A DNA stretch of 64,000 nt from Amycolatopsis sp. GM8 (GCF_021653975.1 NZ_JAJKFK010000004.1:742936-806935); one strand, 5' to 3'. Positions 35,985-45,411 are shown, counted from the first letter of the stretch. A program made the numbers and translations. Notes: a model not told the origin generated them from the sequence alone.

Positions 35985-36306
35985 GAGTGGACGGTTACCA
36001 CGCTCGATGTCGTCGCGAACAACGCGAGGCTACGGCCAGTTCGGGCTGATCGAGCAGCTCAGCGAGGCTGAGGCTCGCGCGCAGTTCGAGACGAACCTGT
36101 TCGGCGCACTGTGGGTGACGCAGGCGGCGCTGCCAATCAGGCCCAGCGGTCGGGCACATCCCGCAGGTGTCGTCGATCGGCGGCGTCTCGGCGTTCCCGG
36201 ACATTCGGCATCTGCAACGCCTCCAAGTGGGCGCTCGAAGAGTTGAGCCAGTCGCTCGCGGAATGGCGTGCCTGGGAACACCTGTCGATCGCCGTGTACG
36301 GCGAGC
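35985..36306 (+). pseudogene. Short-chain dehydrogenase/reductase remnant
   Basis: Pieces of an SDR appear in three frames in order. VVANNA (cofactor-loop NNAG motif region) is followed by GYGQFGLIEQLSEAEARAQF and ETNLFGALWVTQAAL, then ICNASKWALEELSQSLA, where NASKWALE corresponds to the usual YxxSKxAL active-site segment with the Tyr replaced. The N-terminal Rossmann region and the C-terminus are missing, and at least two frameshifts separate the pieces. It is clearly a decayed gene. It fills the gap between the ParA-like gene and the hisG terminator. Confidence 0.7.
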
Positions 36307-36307
36307 G

Positions 36308-36344
36308 TGACAGAGCCGGGCCGAACGCCGGCCCGGCTCTGTCA
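36308..36344. terminator. Hairpin terminator after hisG
   Basis: TGACAGAGCCGGGCC (36308-36322) and its perfect complement (36330-36344) form a 15-bp stem with a 7-nt loop. It lies 5 bp beyond the hisG stop codon and should end the hisE-hisG transcript. Confidence 0.85.
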
Positions 36345-36349
36345 TCGGT

Positions 36350-37198
36350 TCACAGGCGGCACGAACGGATGTCGGACGCGAGGATCGCCTTCGCGCCGGT
36401 GTCGGCGAGCTCGTCCATGATCCGGTTGGCGTCCTTGCGCGGCACCATCGCCCGCACCGCGACCCAGTCCGGGTCGGCGAGCGGGGCGACCGTCGGCGAC
36501 TCCAGGCCGGGCGTGATGGCGATCGCGGTGTCCAGGAGCTGCCGCGGGCAGTCGTAGTCCAGCATCATGTACTGCTGCGCGAACACCACGCCCTGCAATC
36601 GCGCGGCGAGCTGCGACCTGGGCTTCGACGCGGGCGCGCCGGCACGCTGCACGAGCACCGCCTCCGACGCGCAGATCGGGTCGCCGAAGGCCACCAGGTT
36701 GTGCTGGCGCAGCGACCGTCCGGTCTCCACCACGTCGGCGATCGCGTCGGCAACACCGAGCTGCACCGAGATCTCCACGGCGCCGTCGAGCCGGATCACC
36801 TCGGCCTCGACCCCGTGCCCGGCCAGGTCGGCGCGCACCAGGTTCGGGAACGACGTGGCCACCCGCTTGCCGGCCAGGTCCGCCGGCTTCCAGTCCTGCC
36901 CGGCCGGGGCGGCGTAACGGAACGTCGAGGCGCCGAAGCCGAGCGCGAGCGTCTCCTCGACCTGCGCGCCCGAGTCGATCGCGAGGTCCCGGCCGGTGAT
37001 GCCGAGATCCAGCTCGCCGCTGCCCACGTAGATCGGGATGTCCTTGGGGCGCAGGAAGAAGAACTCCACCTCGTTGGCGTGGTCGAGCACGGTCAGATCG
37101 CGGTCATGCCGGCGCCGGTAGCCCGCCTCGCCGAGCATCTCCGACGCCGGCTCCGCCAGCGCGCCCTTGTTCGGCACCGCGACCCGCAACATGCCCAT
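36350..37198 (-). CDS. hisG: ATP phosphoribosyltransferase HisG (long form)
   Basis: HisG joins ATP and PRPP in the first step of histidine synthesis. The 282-residue length is the long, hexameric form with its own C-terminal regulatory domain (ACT-like, about residues 210-282, which binds histidine). Seen are [14 protein letters not shown] at the start, the DLGITGRD and [11 protein letters not shown] segments, and the PRPP-binding region [18 protein letters not shown]. The ATG at 37198 has GAGG 9 nt upstream. It follows hisE by 12 bp. Confidence 0.95.
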   Translation of the reverse strand: MGMLRVAVPNKGALAEPASEMLGEAGYRRRHDRDLTVLDHANEVEFFFLRPKDIPIYVGSGELDLGITGRDLAIDSGAQVEETLALGFGASTFRYAAPAGQDWKPADLAGKRVATSFPNLVRADLAGHGVEAEVIRLDGAVEISVQLGVADAIADVVETGRSLRQHNLVAFGDPICASEAVLVQRAGAPASKPRSQLAARLQGVVFAQQYMMLDYDCPRQLLDTAIAITPGLESPTVAPLADPDWVAVRAMVPRKDANRIMDELADTGAKAILASDIRSCRL

Positions 37199-37210
37199 CA
37201 ACCCCGTCCT

Positions 37211-37474
37211 CTACAAGTAGCGGTAGACGTCCTCGGTGCTCAGCCCACGGCCGAGCATCAGTACCTGCACCCGGTACAGCAGCTGGGAGATCTCCTCCGC
37301 GAGCCGGTCATCCGATTCGTGCTCCGCCGCGATCCAGACCTCACCGGCCTCTTCGAGCACCTTCTTGCCCTGTGCGTGTACGCCGTCGTCGAGTGCGGTG
37401 ACGGTGCCCGACCCGGCCGGCCGGGTCCGCGCGCGCTCGGTCAGCTCCGCGAACAGCTCATCGAAGGTCTTCAC
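37211..37474 (-). CDS. hisE: Phosphoribosyl-ATP diphosphatase HisE
   Basis: HisE hydrolyses phosphoribosyl-ATP to phosphoribosyl-AMP, the second step of histidine synthesis. The 87-residue all-alpha protein has the MazG-like metal-binding helix pattern [18 protein letters not shown] (Glu residues EExxE) and [20 protein letters not shown] at 37474 ([11 protein letters not shown]) is the family start; the extra upstream codons cover a terminator hairpin. It is fused neither to HisI nor to HisG and lies directly upstream of hisG. Confidence 0.95.
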   Translation of the reverse strand: MKTFDELFAELTERARTRPAGSGTVTALDDGVHAQGKKVLEEAGEVWIAAEHESDDRLAEEISQLLYRVQVLMLGRGLSTEDVYRYL

Positions 37475-37512
37475 GATCTGTAGATCCTTCCATCCACCGG
37501 CACGCGCGGGCG

Positions 37513-37540
37513 ATCCGGCTCCCGCGGGCGGGAGCCGGAT
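37513..37540 (-). terminator. Hairpin terminator after the HtrA-like gene
   Basis: ATCCGGCTCCCGC (37513-37525) and its perfect complement GCGGGAGCCGGAT (37528-37540) form a 13-bp stem with only two bases between. It lies 15 bp downstream of the serine protease stop and separates the SHOCT-glutaminase-HtrA run from hisE. Confidence 0.75.
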
Positions 37541-37555
37541 CACAGGACGGGAGGC

Positions 37556-38626
37556 TCAGGGACTCTCGCGGGTCGGCACGATGCTCGCGGTGGCCTGGTT
37601 TCCCGCGCGCGCGAACGTCACGTCGACGGTCCGGCCGTTGCGGGCGCCGAGTTCGGCGATGGTGAGCTGTTCCGCGCTCGTCGCGAGTTCGGAGTTGATC
37701 GTCGTCAGCACGTCACCGGGCGACAAGCCGGCTCGGGCGGCGCCCCCGGCTGGATCGACGGAGACGACGAGGAGCCCCCCGGGCAGCGAGGCACGGCTGG
37801 CGAGTGCCGCCGGCAGCGCCTGCACCGACATGCCGGTGGTGTAGTGGGTGACGTTCCCGTCGGCGATCAGCTCCGTCACGATCGGCATCGCCACGTCCAC
37901 GGCGACCGCGAAGCCGAGTCCGACGCTGCCGCCGCCGGACTGCCCGCTCTCCCCGGGCACGGTGGCGATGGCCGTGTTCACCCCGACGAGCCGGGCCTGG
38001 CAGTCGACCAGCGCGCCGCCGCTGTTACCCGGGTTGATGGAGGCGTCGGTCTGGATGGCGCCGACCAGGTGCGCCTGCCCGCCGCCGGCGGCGGGCAGCG
38101 CCACGTCGCGATCCAGGGCGCTGACGATGCCGGAGGTCACCGTGCCGTACAGCCCCAGCGGCGCCCCGAGGGCGATGACCGGTTGCCCGACGACGAGAGC
38201 CCGCGACGAGCCCTGTCGCATCAGCGGGACATCAGGGGCGCCGTCGGTGGCCCTGATCACCGCGAGGTCGGTCAGCGGGTCGCGGCCGACGATGGTGGCG
38301 GCGCTGGAACGGCCGTCGTGGTAACGCACCTGGAGCGCGCCGCCGCCCGCGGCCGGGGCGATCACGTGGTCGTTGGTGAGGATCACGCCACCCGGTTCGA
38401 CCACCTCGCCCGATCCGGTACTGCCCTGGGCGGCGATCGTCACCACGGACGGCAGGCCGGTGGTCGAGACCGCCGCGGCGTCGCAGGTGGCTGCGGGCGT
38501 CGTGGTGGCGCGCGGAACCGCCAGCCAGACCACGAAACCACCGACGAGACCACCGATGATCGCCGTCACCAGCGGGACGAGCAACGCTCGCCATCGTCCC
38601 CGCACGCGGGTGGGTGTTTGGCTCAT
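37556..38626 (-). CDS. HtrA/DegP-like membrane-anchored serine protease with PDZ domain
   Basis: The 356-residue protein has a short cytoplasmic start, one membrane helix (LLVPLVTAIIGGLVGGFVVWLAV) and an extracellular trypsin-like domain with the triad His87 (TNDHV), Asp120 (PLTDLAVI) and Ser202 (NPGNSGGAL). A C-terminal PDZ domain (about 270-350, SPGDVLTTINSEL) follows. HtrA proteases handle misfolded envelope proteins. ATG at 38626 has GACAGGT in front. It starts 5 bp after the glutaminase gene and belongs to the same transcript. Confidence 0.92.
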   Translation of the reverse strand: MSQTPTRVRGRWRALLVPLVTAIIGGLVGGFVVWLAVPRATTTPAATCDAAAVSTTGLPSVVTIAAQGSTGSGEVVEPGGVILTNDHVIAPAAGGGALQVRYHDGRSSAATIVGRDPLTDLAVIRATDGAPDVPLMRQGSSRALVVGQPVIALGAPLGLYGTVTSGIVSALDRDVALPAAGGGQAHLVGAIQTDASINPGNSGGALVDCQARLVGVNTAIATVPGESGQSGGGSVGLGFAVAVDVAMPIVTELIADGNVTHYTTGMSVQALPAALASRASLPGGLLVVSVDPAGGAARAGLSPGDVLTTINSELATSAEQLTIAELGARNGRTVDVTFARAGNQATASIVPTRESP

Positions 38627-38631
38627 ACCTG

Positions 38632-39651
38632 TCACCGACCGGATCGATGCACGTCGGACGCGAACAGGTTCAGCCCGATCGTGCGGGACAGATACGCCGT
38701 GGCCCGTTGCCCGCGCACGCTGTTCCCGGCGGAGTCCAGGCGTGGCGAGAACGTGCCGATCCCGCCCTTGCCGGGGGCGATCGCGGTGATTCCCCCGGAC
38801 ACCCCCGACTTGGCGGGCAACCCGATCTCGAACAGCCATTCCCCGGACCGTTCGTACATTCCGGTCGAGGCCAGCACAGCCAGCGTGTCACGGCAGACGC
38901 CCGGCGAGACGACGCGTTCCCCGCTGACCGGGTTGACGCCGCCGTCGGCGAGCGTGGCACCCATGATCGCGAGGTCGCGGGTGCTCACGTTCAGCGCACA
39001 CTGTCGCGTGTAGACGTCGACCACGTCGAGCGGGTCGAGGTCGATCCGGCCGTAGCTCTCCAGCAACCGGGCGATGGCGCGGTTGCGCTGGTTGGTGACC
39101 ACCTCGCCGTGGTAGACGACCCCGTCGAGCGCCAGCTGCCGGCCGGCGAACCCGGACAGGCCGGTGCGGATCCGCTCCCACTGTTCGGCCGGCGTCGCCC
39201 CCGGTACCAGTGCGGTGGTGGCCAGCGCGCCGGCGTTGACCATCGGGTTCATCGGGTGCCCGCCGTTGAGCTCGATGGCCATCACCGAGTTGTACGCCAG
39301 GCCCGTGTTGTTCACCCCGACCCGGTCACGGACGATCTCGTGCCCGTGGGCCTCGCACACGAGCGCGTACACGAACGCCTTCGAGATCGACTGGATCGAG
39401 AACTCCACGTCCGCGTCCCCGGCGGTGTGGACCGCCCCGCCCGTCTCCGCCACCGCCACGCCGAACAGGCCGGGGTTCGCGTCGGCGAGCACCGGGTAGC
39501 GCGCGACCAGGCCGTCGTCGTGGCCGCGGTAACGCTCGTACGCGGCCGCGACGTACGCCTCGACCTGGCCGGGTTCCGGCAGTGAACCCGTCGATACCGC
39601 CTGGTCCACACCCTCGACATCGGTTTCCATGGCCCCCGGCCGCACGCTCAC
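38632..39651 (-). CDS. glsA: Glutaminase
   Basis: The 339-residue protein belongs to the serine-dependent beta-lactamase-like glutaminase A family, which hydrolyses glutamine to glutamate and ammonia. The catalytic Ser-x-x-Lys is in FSIQSISKAFVY. The conserved VGVNNTGLAYNSV, PMNPMVNAGAL and the late TYGMYE-like region (STGMYERSGEWLFEIGLPAKSGVSGGI) are all present. The GTG at 39651 overlaps the stop of the SHOCT gene (GTGA); an ATG at 39630 is the alternative. Confidence 0.93.
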   Translation of the reverse strand: MSVRPGAMETDVEGVDQAVSTGSLPEPGQVEAYVAAAYERYRGHDDGLVARYPVLADANPGLFGVAVAETGGAVHTAGDADVEFSIQSISKAFVYALVCEAHGHEIVRDRVGVNNTGLAYNSVMAIELNGGHPMNPMVNAGALATTALVPGATPAEQWERIRTGLSGFAGRQLALDGVVYHGEVVTNQRNRAIARLLESYGRIDLDPLDVVDVYTRQCALNVSTRDLAIMGATLADGGVNPVSGERVVSPGVCRDTLAVLASTGMYERSGEWLFEIGLPAKSGVSGGITAIAPGKGGIGTFSPRLDSAGNSVRGQRATAYLSRTIGLNLFASDVHRSGR

Positions 39652-40031
39652 GCCAGCGCGTGGGCTTTGAGCCGCTGGTACTCCTCGGGGGTGATGGCGC
39701 CCGAGTCGAGCAGCTGCTTGCCCTTGGCGATCTCGTCGGCGGCGCCGCCCGCGACGTCACGGATGTAGCTGTCCATCTCCTCCTGCTGCCGCCGCGCGGC
39801 CGCCTGGGACCGCCTGGCCATCCCGGGCCCGCGGAACACCAGGTACGCGAGCGCGGTGATGAATGGCAGGAAGAACAGGAAAATCAGCCACAACGCCTTC
39901 CAGCCGCCACTGAGTTCGCGGTCCCGGAAAAGATCGGTGATGATATTGAACAGCGCGAACAAATAGGCTATCAGCGCGAAAATCCAGAAGAGAGACCAGA
40001 AGAAGCTTCCCACGTTGTGCAGAAAATCCAT
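39648..40031 (-). CDS. PLDc_N/SHOCT domain membrane protein
   Basis: The 127-residue protein has two membrane helices (SLFWIFALIAYLFALFNII and ALWLIFLFFLPFITALAYLVF). These are arranged as in PLDc_N domains, with the WKALWLIFLFFLPFITALAYLV signature region. A cytoplasmic helix (RRSQAAARRQQEEMDSYI) and a C-terminal SHOCT motif (KQLLDSGAITPEEYQRLKAHAL) follow. SHOCT segments are short oligomerisation or regulatory tails. It is the first gene before glutaminase and HtrA, with a 4-bp overlap into glsA. Confidence 0.85.
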   Translation of the reverse strand: MDFLHNVGSFFWSLFWIFALIAYLFALFNIITDLFRDRELSGGWKALWLIFLFFLPFITALAYLVFRGPGMARRSQAAARRQQEEMDSYIRDVAGGAADEIAKGKQLLDSGAITPEEYQRLKAHALA

Positions 40032-40240
40032 GACAGCTCACTTTCGGATCGCGGGGGCGAACCGGGCTGTCGCCGGCGGGGAGCGAGTACGCGAACACTC
40101 CCGGCCGGTCAAAGGTGTGTGCGTGACCCCGGCTCGACTACCGGCCAGGCGTGCGCACGAGAGGCCGACTCGAACTCAGTATGCGCCGGCACCACCGAAT
40201 GCGCATGCCGTGCCGCCATTCCGCGGAAAGGCCCGGCCGA

Positions 40241-40936
40241 TCAGTGCGCCCGGAAGATTCCGGCGAGCCCGGCGGCATCGATTCCGGCCAGCGAATCCCG
40301 GAACACCCGCCGCGCACCGGCTTCGACCGGCACGTCGTTCGGCACGACGAGCACGACGCACCCGGCGGCCACCGCGGACGCGGTGCCGGTGCGGGAGTCC
40401 TCCACCGCGACGCAGCGCGACGGGTCGACGCCCAGCAGCCGGGCGGCGCGCAGGTAGGGCTCGGGATGCGGCTTGTTCAGCCCACCGACCTCGTCCCCGC
40501 ACACGGTGACGTCGAAGAACTCGCGGCCGATCGTGTTGAGCGCGAGCTCGGTCAGCGACCGCTCGGTGGAGGTCACCAGGGCCGAGGGCAGCCCGGCGGC
40601 CCGGACCGAGGCGAGCGCTTCCCGCGCGCCCGGGCGCCACGGCAACGTGTCGTCGAACAGCCGCGCGGTGCGCTCACGGATCCACACCCCGGTGGACGCG
40701 ACCTTCGCCGCGGTCGGCTCGTGGCCGGTGACTTCCAGCAGGTACGCCGAAGTGGCGTCCATGTTGGAGCCGACCAGGGTGAGCCGCTGCCGCTCGGTGA
40801 GCGTGCCGCCGAGCCACTCCGCCGCTTCGTACAGCGCGACGTCCCACAGCTTCTCCGAGTCCACCAGCGTGCCGTCCATGTCCCACAGCACACCGGCAGG
40901 GGCGTCGCTGCCGTCCACAGTGGACGGTGTAGTCAT
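40241..40936 (-). CDS. HAD family hydrolase (phosphatase/phosphoglycolate-like)
   Basis: The 231-residue protein has HAD motif I WDMDGTLVDSE (nucleophile Asp and acid Asp), motif II SALVTSTERS, motif III Lys in GGLNKPHPEPYL and motif IV VAVEDSRTGTASAV. A helical C1 cap lies between motifs I and II. It is a small-molecule phosphatase of the beta-phosphoglucomutase/phosphoglycolate phosphatase group. It starts 8 bp downstream of metH and is probably cotranscribed. The substrate is unknown. Confidence 0.9.
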   Translation of the reverse strand: MTTPSTVDGSDAPAGVLWDMDGTLVDSEKLWDVALYEAAEWLGGTLTERQRLTLVGSNMDATSAYLLEVTGHEPTAAKVASTGVWIRERTARLFDDTLPWRPGAREALASVRAAGLPSALVTSTERSLTELALNTIGREFFDVTVCGDEVGGLNKPHPEPYLRAARLLGVDPSRCVAVEDSRTGTASAVAAGCVVLVVPNDVPVEAGARRVFRDSLAGIDAAGLAGIFRAH

Positions 40937-40944
40937 GGGTCTCC

Positions 40945-43900
40945 TCAGGTGTTGAAGTACTTCGCCTCGGGGTGGTGGCAGACGATCGCGTCGGTGGACT
41001 GTTCGGGATGGAGCTGGAACTCCTCGGACAGCTTGACCCCGATCCGCTCGGGCTCCAGCAGGTCGATGATCTTGGCCCGGTCCTCCAGATCGGGGCAGGC
41101 GCCGTAGCCGAGGGAGAACCGGGCGCCACGGTAGCCGAGCTTGAAGTAGTCCTCGATCGCCGCCGGGTCCTGGTCGGCGATGGCGAGTTCCTCACGGATG
41201 CGGCGGTGCCAGTACTCGGCGAGCGCCTCGGTGAGCTGCACGGACAGACCGTGCACCTCGAGGTAGTCGCGGTAGGCGTTCGCGGCGAACAGCTCGTTGG
41301 CGTAGTCCGCGATCGGCTGGCCCATGGTGACCAGCGTGAGCGGCAGGACGTCGGTCTCACCGGACTCGCGCGGCCGGTAGAAGTCGGCCAGGCACAGGTG
41401 CCGGTCGCGTTTCTGGCGCGGGAAGGTGAACCGGGTGCGCTCGCCGCCGTCCCCGGTCAGCACGACCAGGTCGTCGCCCTCGGCCACCGCCGGGAAGTAG
41501 CCGTACACGAGTGCCGCGTGGGCCAGGATCCCGTCCGTGGCAAGGCGATCCAGCCAGTACCGCAGCCGCGGGCGGCCCTCGGTCTCGACCAGTTCCTCGT
41601 ACGACGGGCCCTCACCGCCCTTGGCGCCGCGCAGGCCCCACTGGCCGAGGAAGGTCGCACGTTCGTCCAAATAGGACACATAGTCGGCGACCGGGATGCC
41701 CTTGACCACGCGGGTTCCCCAGAACGGCGGCGCCGGCAACGGCACGTCGGTCGCGACGTCCGAGCGAGCCGGCATCACGACCGGCTCGGCGGTGGCCTTG
41801 CGGGCTTCGGCGATGCGCAGAGACCGCTCGCGGCGGGCCTTCCGCTCGGCGCGCTTCGCCTCCGCCTCCGGATCCACTGCCGGGGCCTCGCCGCGGCGGA
41901 CGGCCATGATGGAGTCCATCAGGTGCAGGCCTTCGAACGCGTCCCGGGCGTAGTGCACGTCGCCGTGGTAGACGTCGGTGAGATCGTTCTCCACATAGGA
42001 CCGGGTCAGCGCGGCGCCACCCAGCAGCACGGGCCACTTCTCGGCGACACCCCGGGAGTTCATCTCCTCCAGGTTCTCCTTCATGATCACCGTGGACTTC
42101 ACCAGCAGCCCGGACATGCCGATCGCGTCCGCCCGCTTCTCCTCGGCGGCGTCGAGGATCGTGGTGATGGGCTGTTTGATGCCGAGGTTGACGACCTCGT
42201 AGCCGTTGTTGGACAGGATGATGTCCACGAGGTTCTTGCCGATGTCGTGCACGTCGCCCTTCACGGTCGCGAGCACGATGCGGCCCTTGCCGCCGGAGTC
42301 GTCCTTCTCCATGTGCGGCTCAAGGTAGGCGACGGCGGCCTTCATCACCTCGGCGGACTGCAGCACGAACGGCAGCTGCATCTGCCCCGACCCGAACAGC
42401 TCGCCGACCGTCTTCATACCGGACAGCAGGGTCTCGTTGATGATCTCCAGCGGCGGCTTCTCCCCCATCGCCGACTCCAGGTCCGGTTCGAGCCCGGACC
42501 GCTCGCCGTCGACGATCCGCCGCTCCAGCCGCTCGAACAGCGGCAGCCGCGCCAACTCCTCCGCGCGGGACGCCTTCGACGAGGCCGCCGACACGCCCTC
42601 GAACAGCTCCATCAGCTTCTGCAGCGGATCGTAGCCCTCGCGGCGCCGGTCGTAGACCAGGTCGAGGGCGACTTCCCTTTGCTCGTCGGGAATCCGTGCC
42701 ATCGGCAGGATCTTCGACGCGTGCACGATCGCCGTCGTCAGCCCGGCTTCGACGCATTCGTGCAGGAACACGGAGTTGAGCACCTGCCGCGCGGCCGCGT
42801 TCAACCCGAAGGACACATTGGACACCCCCAATGTGGTCTGGACCTCCGGGTAGCGGCGCTTCAGCTCGCGGATCGCGGCGATCGTCTCCAGCGCGTCGCG
42901 ACGGGTCTCCTCCTGACCGGTGGACACCGGGAACGTCAGGCAGTCCACGATGATGTCGGCGACCCGCATCCCCCAGTTCGTGGTGAGATCCTCGATCAGC
43001 CGGGTGGCGACGCGGACCTTCCACTCGGCGGTGCGGGCCTGGCCTTCCTCGTCGATGCACAGCGCGACCACCGACGCGCCGTGCTCACGCGCGAGCCGCA
43101 TCACCCGCTGGAACCGGGAATCCGGGCCGTCGCCGTCCTCGTAGTTCACCGAGTTGATCGCGCACCGCCCGCCGAGCCGCTCCAGCCCGGCCTGGATCAC
43201 CGCGGGCTCGGTGGAGTCCAGCATGATCGGCAGCGTCGACGCCGTCGCCAGCCGCCCGGCCAGCTCCGCCATGTCCGCGGCACCGTCACGGCCGACGTAG
43301 TCGATGCACAGGTCCAGCATGTGCGCGCCGTCGCGGGTCTGCTCGCGCGCGATCTCCACACAGTCCTCGTAGCGGCCTTCGAGCATCGCGTCGCGGAACT
43401 TCTTCGACCCGTTCGCGTTCGTCCGCTCCCCGACCATCAGCACCGACGCGTCCTGCGCGAACGGCACCGCCTGGTAGAGCGACGAAACCCCGGGCTCCGG
43501 CCGCGGCTCCCGGCGGGTCCGCTCGACCTCCCGCACCGCGTCCGCGACCTGCCGGATGTGCTCGCCCGTCGTGCCGCAGCAGCCGCCGACCAGGCCGACG
43601 CCGAACTCCCGCACGAACCCCGACAGCGCCTCCGCCAGTCCCTCCGGCGACAGCGGGTACACCGCGCCGTTCGGGCCCAGCTCAGGCAGCCCCGCGTTCG
43701 GCATCACCGACAACGGCACCCGCGCGGACTTCGACAGCGTCCGCAGGTGCTCGCTCATCTCCGCCGGCCCGGTCGCGCAGTTCATCCCGATCAGGTCGAT
43801 ACCCAGCGGCTCCAGCGCGGCCAGCGCCGCCCCGACCTCGGTGCCCAGCAGCATCGTGCCCGTGGTCTCCACGGTGATCGACGCGATCACCGGCACCCGG

Positions 43901-44445
43901 CGGCCGGCCAGCTCCATCGCCCGGTGCGCCGCCACGATCGACGCCTTGGTCTGCAGGATGTCCTGGGTGGTCTCGACGATCACCGCGTCCACGCCGCCTT
44001 CGAGCAGGCCGCGGACCTGTTCGAGGTAGGCGTCCCGCAGCAGCTCGTAGGGCGCATGCCCCAGGGTCGGCAGCTTCGTGCCGGGGCCGATCGAGCCGAG
44101 CACGAACCGTTCCCCGAACTCGTCCGCCGTCTCGCGCGCCAGGCGGGCGCCGGCCTCGGCCAGTTCGAAGATCCGGTCGGCGATCCCGTACTCGGCGAGG
44201 TTCGCCCAGTTGGCCCCGAACGTATTGGTCTCGACCGCGTCCGAACCGGACTCAAGATAGCTCCGGTGGATCCCGCGGACGACGTCCGGGCGGGTCACGT
44301 TGAGGATCTCGTTGCAGCCCTCCAGCCCGGCGAAATCATCGAGCGAGAGGTCGTGCGCTTGCAGGGCGGTACCCATGGCGCCGTCGGCCACCACGACGCG
44401 GGTGGCGAGGGCATCCAGCAGTGGCGACGTCAGACGATCCGGCAT
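40945..44445 (-). CDS. metH: Cobalamin-dependent methionine synthase MetH
   Basis: MetH transfers a methyl group from 5-methyltetrahydrofolate to homocysteine through cobalamin. The 1166-residue protein has the homocysteine domain with zinc Cys pair (VGGCCGTTGEH, near residue 290) and a pterin domain (VGERTNANGSKKF, about 345 onwards). A cobalamin cap and Rossmann domain with GDVHDIGKN (His about 733 ligates cobalt) follow, then a C-terminal SAM-dependent reactivation domain. The ATG at 44445 lies 7 nt after a TAGCCT -10 element, so the mRNA may be leaderless. The 51-bp intergenic gap leaves no room for a cobalamin riboswitch. Confidence 0.96.
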   Translation of the reverse strand: MPDRLTSPLLDALATRVVVADGAMGTALQAHDLSLDDFAGLEGCNEILNVTRPDVVRGIHRSYLESGSDAVETNTFGANWANLAEYGIADRIFELAEAGARLARETADEFGERFVLGSIGPGTKLPTLGHAPYELLRDAYLEQVRGLLEGGVDAVIVETTQDILQTKASIVAAHRAMELAGRRVPVIASITVETTGTMLLGTEVGAALAALEPLGIDLIGMNCATGPAEMSEHLRTLSKSARVPLSVMPNAGLPELGPNGAVYPLSPEGLAEALSGFVREFGVGLVGGCCGTTGEHIRQVADAVREVERTRREPRPEPGVSSLYQAVPFAQDASVLMVGERTNANGSKKFRDAMLEGRYEDCVEIAREQTRDGAHMLDLCIDYVGRDGAADMAELAGRLATASTLPIMLDSTEPAVIQAGLERLGGRCAINSVNYEDGDGPDSRFQRVMRLAREHGASVVALCIDEEGQARTAEWKVRVATRLIEDLTTNWGMRVADIIVDCLTFPVSTGQEETRRDALETIAAIRELKRRYPEVQTTLGVSNVSFGLNAAARQVLNSVFLHECVEAGLTTAIVHASKILPMARIPDEQREVALDLVYDRRREGYDPLQKLMELFEGVSAASSKASRAEELARLPLFERLERRIVDGERSGLEPDLESAMGEKPPLEIINETLLSGMKTVGELFGSGQMQLPFVLQSAEVMKAAVAYLEPHMEKDDSGGKGRIVLATVKGDVHDIGKNLVDIILSNNGYEVVNLGIKQPITTILDAAEEKRADAIGMSGLLVKSTVIMKENLEEMNSRGVAEKWPVLLGGAALTRSYVENDLTDVYHGDVHYARDAFEGLHLMDSIMAVRRGEAPAVDPEAEAKRAERKARRERSLRIAEARKATAEPVVMPARSDVATDVPLPAPPFWGTRVVKGIPVADYVSYLDERATFLGQWGLRGAKGGEGPSYEELVETEGRPRLRYWLDRLATDGILAHAALVYGYFPAVAEGDDLVVLTGDGGERTRFTFPRQKRDRHLCLADFYRPRESGETDVLPLTLVTMGQPIADYANELFAANAYRDYLEVHGLSVQLTEALAEYWHRRIREELAIADQDPAAIEDYFKLGYRGARFSLGYGACPDLEDRAKIIDLLEPERIGVKLSEEFQLHPEQSTDAIVCHHPEAKYFNT

Positions 44446-44496
44446 GTCGTCCAGGCTACGGTCTCGGGGAGCTCGCGTGGGTCGTAGGCTGGTCGG
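44446..44496. promoter_or_regulatory. Divergent, probably leaderless promoters of metH and PAC2 gene
   Basis: Only 51 bp separate the two divergent starts. On the plus strand TAGGCT (44485-44490) ends 6 nt before the GTG of the PAC2 gene. On the minus strand TAGCCT (complement of 44453-44458) ends 7 nt before the ATG of metH. Neither gene has a ribosome binding site in this gap, which fits leaderless transcripts on both sides. Confidence 0.5.
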
Positions 44497-45411
44497 GTGA
44501 GTGACCCAGCCGACCCCCAACAGCAACCGGCACGACCCGCTGAAGACCTGGACGACCCCACCCGCCCGGTGATGGTGGTCGCCTTCGAAGGCTGGAACGA
44601 CGCAGGTGACGCGGCCAGCACGGCGCTGGAGCACCTTCAGCTGAGCTGGGACGCCAAGCCGCTGGCGGAAGTCAGCCCCGATGATTATTACGATTTTCAG
44701 GTGAGCCGCCCGACGGTCCGGATGGTGGACGGTGTAACGCGCCGCGTCGAATGGCCGACCACCCGCCTGTCCATCTGCCGCCCGCCCGGCTACGACCGGG
44801 ACGTGGTGCTCGTCCAGGGCCCGGAGCCGAACATGCGGTGGCGCAAGTTCTGCGAGGAGCTGCTGGAACACATCATGCAGCTCGACGTCGCGACCGTGGT
44901 GACGCTCGGCGCGCTGCTCGCCGACACCCCGCACACCCGGCCGGTACCGGTGACCGGTACGGCGTACGACGCGGAGGCCGCCGAGCGGTTCGGCCTCGAG
45001 CGCAGCCGCTACCAGGGCCCGACCGGGATCACCGGCATCCTGCAGGACTTCTGCGTGCAGGCCGGTATCCCGGCGATCTCCATCTGGGCCGCCGTCCCGC
45101 ACTACGTCTCGCACCCGCCGTCACCGAAGGCGAGCCTGGCGCTGCTGCACAAGCTCGAAGACGTGCTCGACGTCGAGGTGCCGCTCGGCGCCCTGCCCGA
45201 GCAGGCCGAGGAGTGGCAGCGCACGGTGTCGGAGATGGCCGAGGAGGACGAGGAGATCTCGGACTACGTCCGCACGCTGGAGGAACGCGGGGACGCCGAG
45301 GTGGAGATGTCGGTCGACGAGTCCAGCGGCGACAAGATCGCGGCCGAGTTCGAGCGCTATCTGCGCCGCCGGCGGCCCGGCCAGGAAGGTCCGGGACCGG
45401 GACCTCGGTGA
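44497..45411 (+). CDS. PAC2 family protein
   Basis: The 304-residue protein matches the PAC2 (proteasome assembly chaperone 2-like) family: MVVAFEGWNDAGDAASTALEHL near the start, the FCEELLEHIMQLDVATVVTLGALLADTPHTRP core strand/helix and GPTGITGILQDFCVQAGIPAISIWAAVPHYV. The C-terminal about 60 residues are acidic and helical. The function of bacterial members is unsettled. It has the same position next to metH as Rv2125. The GTG at 44497 is probably a leaderless start. Its stop overlaps the MFS gene start (GTGA). Confidence 0.9.
   Translation: MSDPADPQQQPARPAEDLDDPTRPVMVVAFEGWNDAGDAASTALEHLQLSWDAKPLAEVSPDDYYDFQVSRPTVRMVDGVTRRVEWPTTRLSICRPPGYDRDVVLVQGPEPNMRWRKFCEELLEHIMQLDVATVVTLGALLADTPHTRPVPVTGTAYDAEAAERFGLERSRYQGPTGITGILQDFCVQAGIPAISIWAAVPHYVSHPPSPKASLALLHKLEDVLDVEVPLGALPEQAEEWQRTVSEMAEEDEEISDYVRTLEERGDAEVEMSVDESSGDKIAAEFERYLRRRRPGQEGPGPGPR

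Noticed and set aside
40972-44487. Open frame of over 1100 codons on the plus strand opposite metH
   Set aside because: It is antisense to an unambiguous methionine synthase with all catalytic motifs. Its composition is that of a GC-rich shadow frame.
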